The position numbers and the translations under genes were made by a program. This document shows positions 13,399 through 13,488 of a DNA stretch of 13,488 bases, one piece after another; within the stretch, counting starts at the first letter, position 1; every line of letters starts with the position of its first letter. The notes beneath the pieces were generated by a model. That model was not told the origin of the DNA. It made no database searches and was given only the letters and a program-made list of their open reading frames with translations. The stretch lies in the NCBI GenBank assembly GCA_038210375.1, contig JBBQWT010000043.1:1-13488 (forward strand). The letters are read 5' to 3'. This DNA is from JBBQWT01 sp038210375. Its GTDB lineage: Bacteria; Acidobacteriota; Terriglobia; Terriglobales; Acidobacteriaceae.

Positions 13399-13488
13399 CT
13401 ATTCTGCCGCAGTATCGGCGACGGCCGCCATCTGGTGAAGCATCTTTTCTACGCGTCCCCGAACTTCTTCGCGTTCGCGACGCAGTTG
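13399..13488 (-). CDS. C-terminal end of a small coiled-coil protein (zapB-like position), 5' part missing
   Basis: Thirty codons including the TAG stop enter from the window edge. The 29 residues begin QLRREREEVRGRVEKMLHQM and are rich in Glu, Arg and hydrophobic heptad positions, so they look like the end of a coiled coil. Position directly upstream of zapA suggests a ZapB-like or other division-associated coiled-coil protein, but so short a fragment cannot be assigned. The gap to the zapA ATG is 22 bases. Confidence 0.6.
   Translation of the reverse strand, partial: QLRREREEVRGRVEKMLHQMAAVADTAAE

Overview
The window looks like a core-genome segment of an Acidobacteriota (Terriglobia-like) chromosome. 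The main reasons are a VWFA protein of the type characteristic of that phylum (DxSxS MIDAS with a long N-terminal proline/alanine linker), high G+C, and a Gram-negative LPS-export locus fused to a zapA/6S/lgt block. The phylum call is inference from protein families; no 16S gene is present.

Left part (1-3510): a ubiX-type flavin prenyltransferase (minus strand, 3' end cut by the window edge) is divergent from larB (plus), the first enzyme of nickel-pincer-nucleotide synthesis. larB converges on a minus-strand gene for a degenerate CheY-like receiver protein with a Gly/Arg-rich N-terminus. A 395-base divergent spacer then leads to a membrane-anchored neutral zinc metallopeptidase (plus). Its downstream spacer holds a GC palindrome and a short 14-bp tandem repeat.

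Right part (3729-13488): everything is on the minus strand. In transcription order it reads: coiled-coil (zapB-like) gene end, zapA, 6S RNA, lgt, rluD, VWFA protein, DUF3052-like protein, a giant LptC/LptA-like protein, lptB, rpoN, hpf. Two classical neighbourhoods are therefore joined. One is zapA followed by 6S RNA, as in proteobacteria. The other is lptC/A-lptB-rpoN-hpf, the same order as in E. coli, coupling LPS export, the sigma-54 factor and ribosome hibernation.

The most useful observations beyond ordinary gene calls are: a 6S RNA gene between zapA and lgt, with a perfect 17-bp-spaced promoter placement and a complementary closing stem; a near-consensus sigma-54 -24/-12 element about 50 bp upstream of rpoN itself, suggesting autoregulation, with the caveat that it shares a 10-mer with a REP-like hairpin elsewhere in the window; an Ala/Pro-rich insertion in RpoN; a 745-residue LptC/LptA protein; and possible leaderless starts for lgt and the VWFA gene. 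I see no CRISPR array, insertion sequence, prophage or defence island; most of the window is conserved housekeeping DNA.
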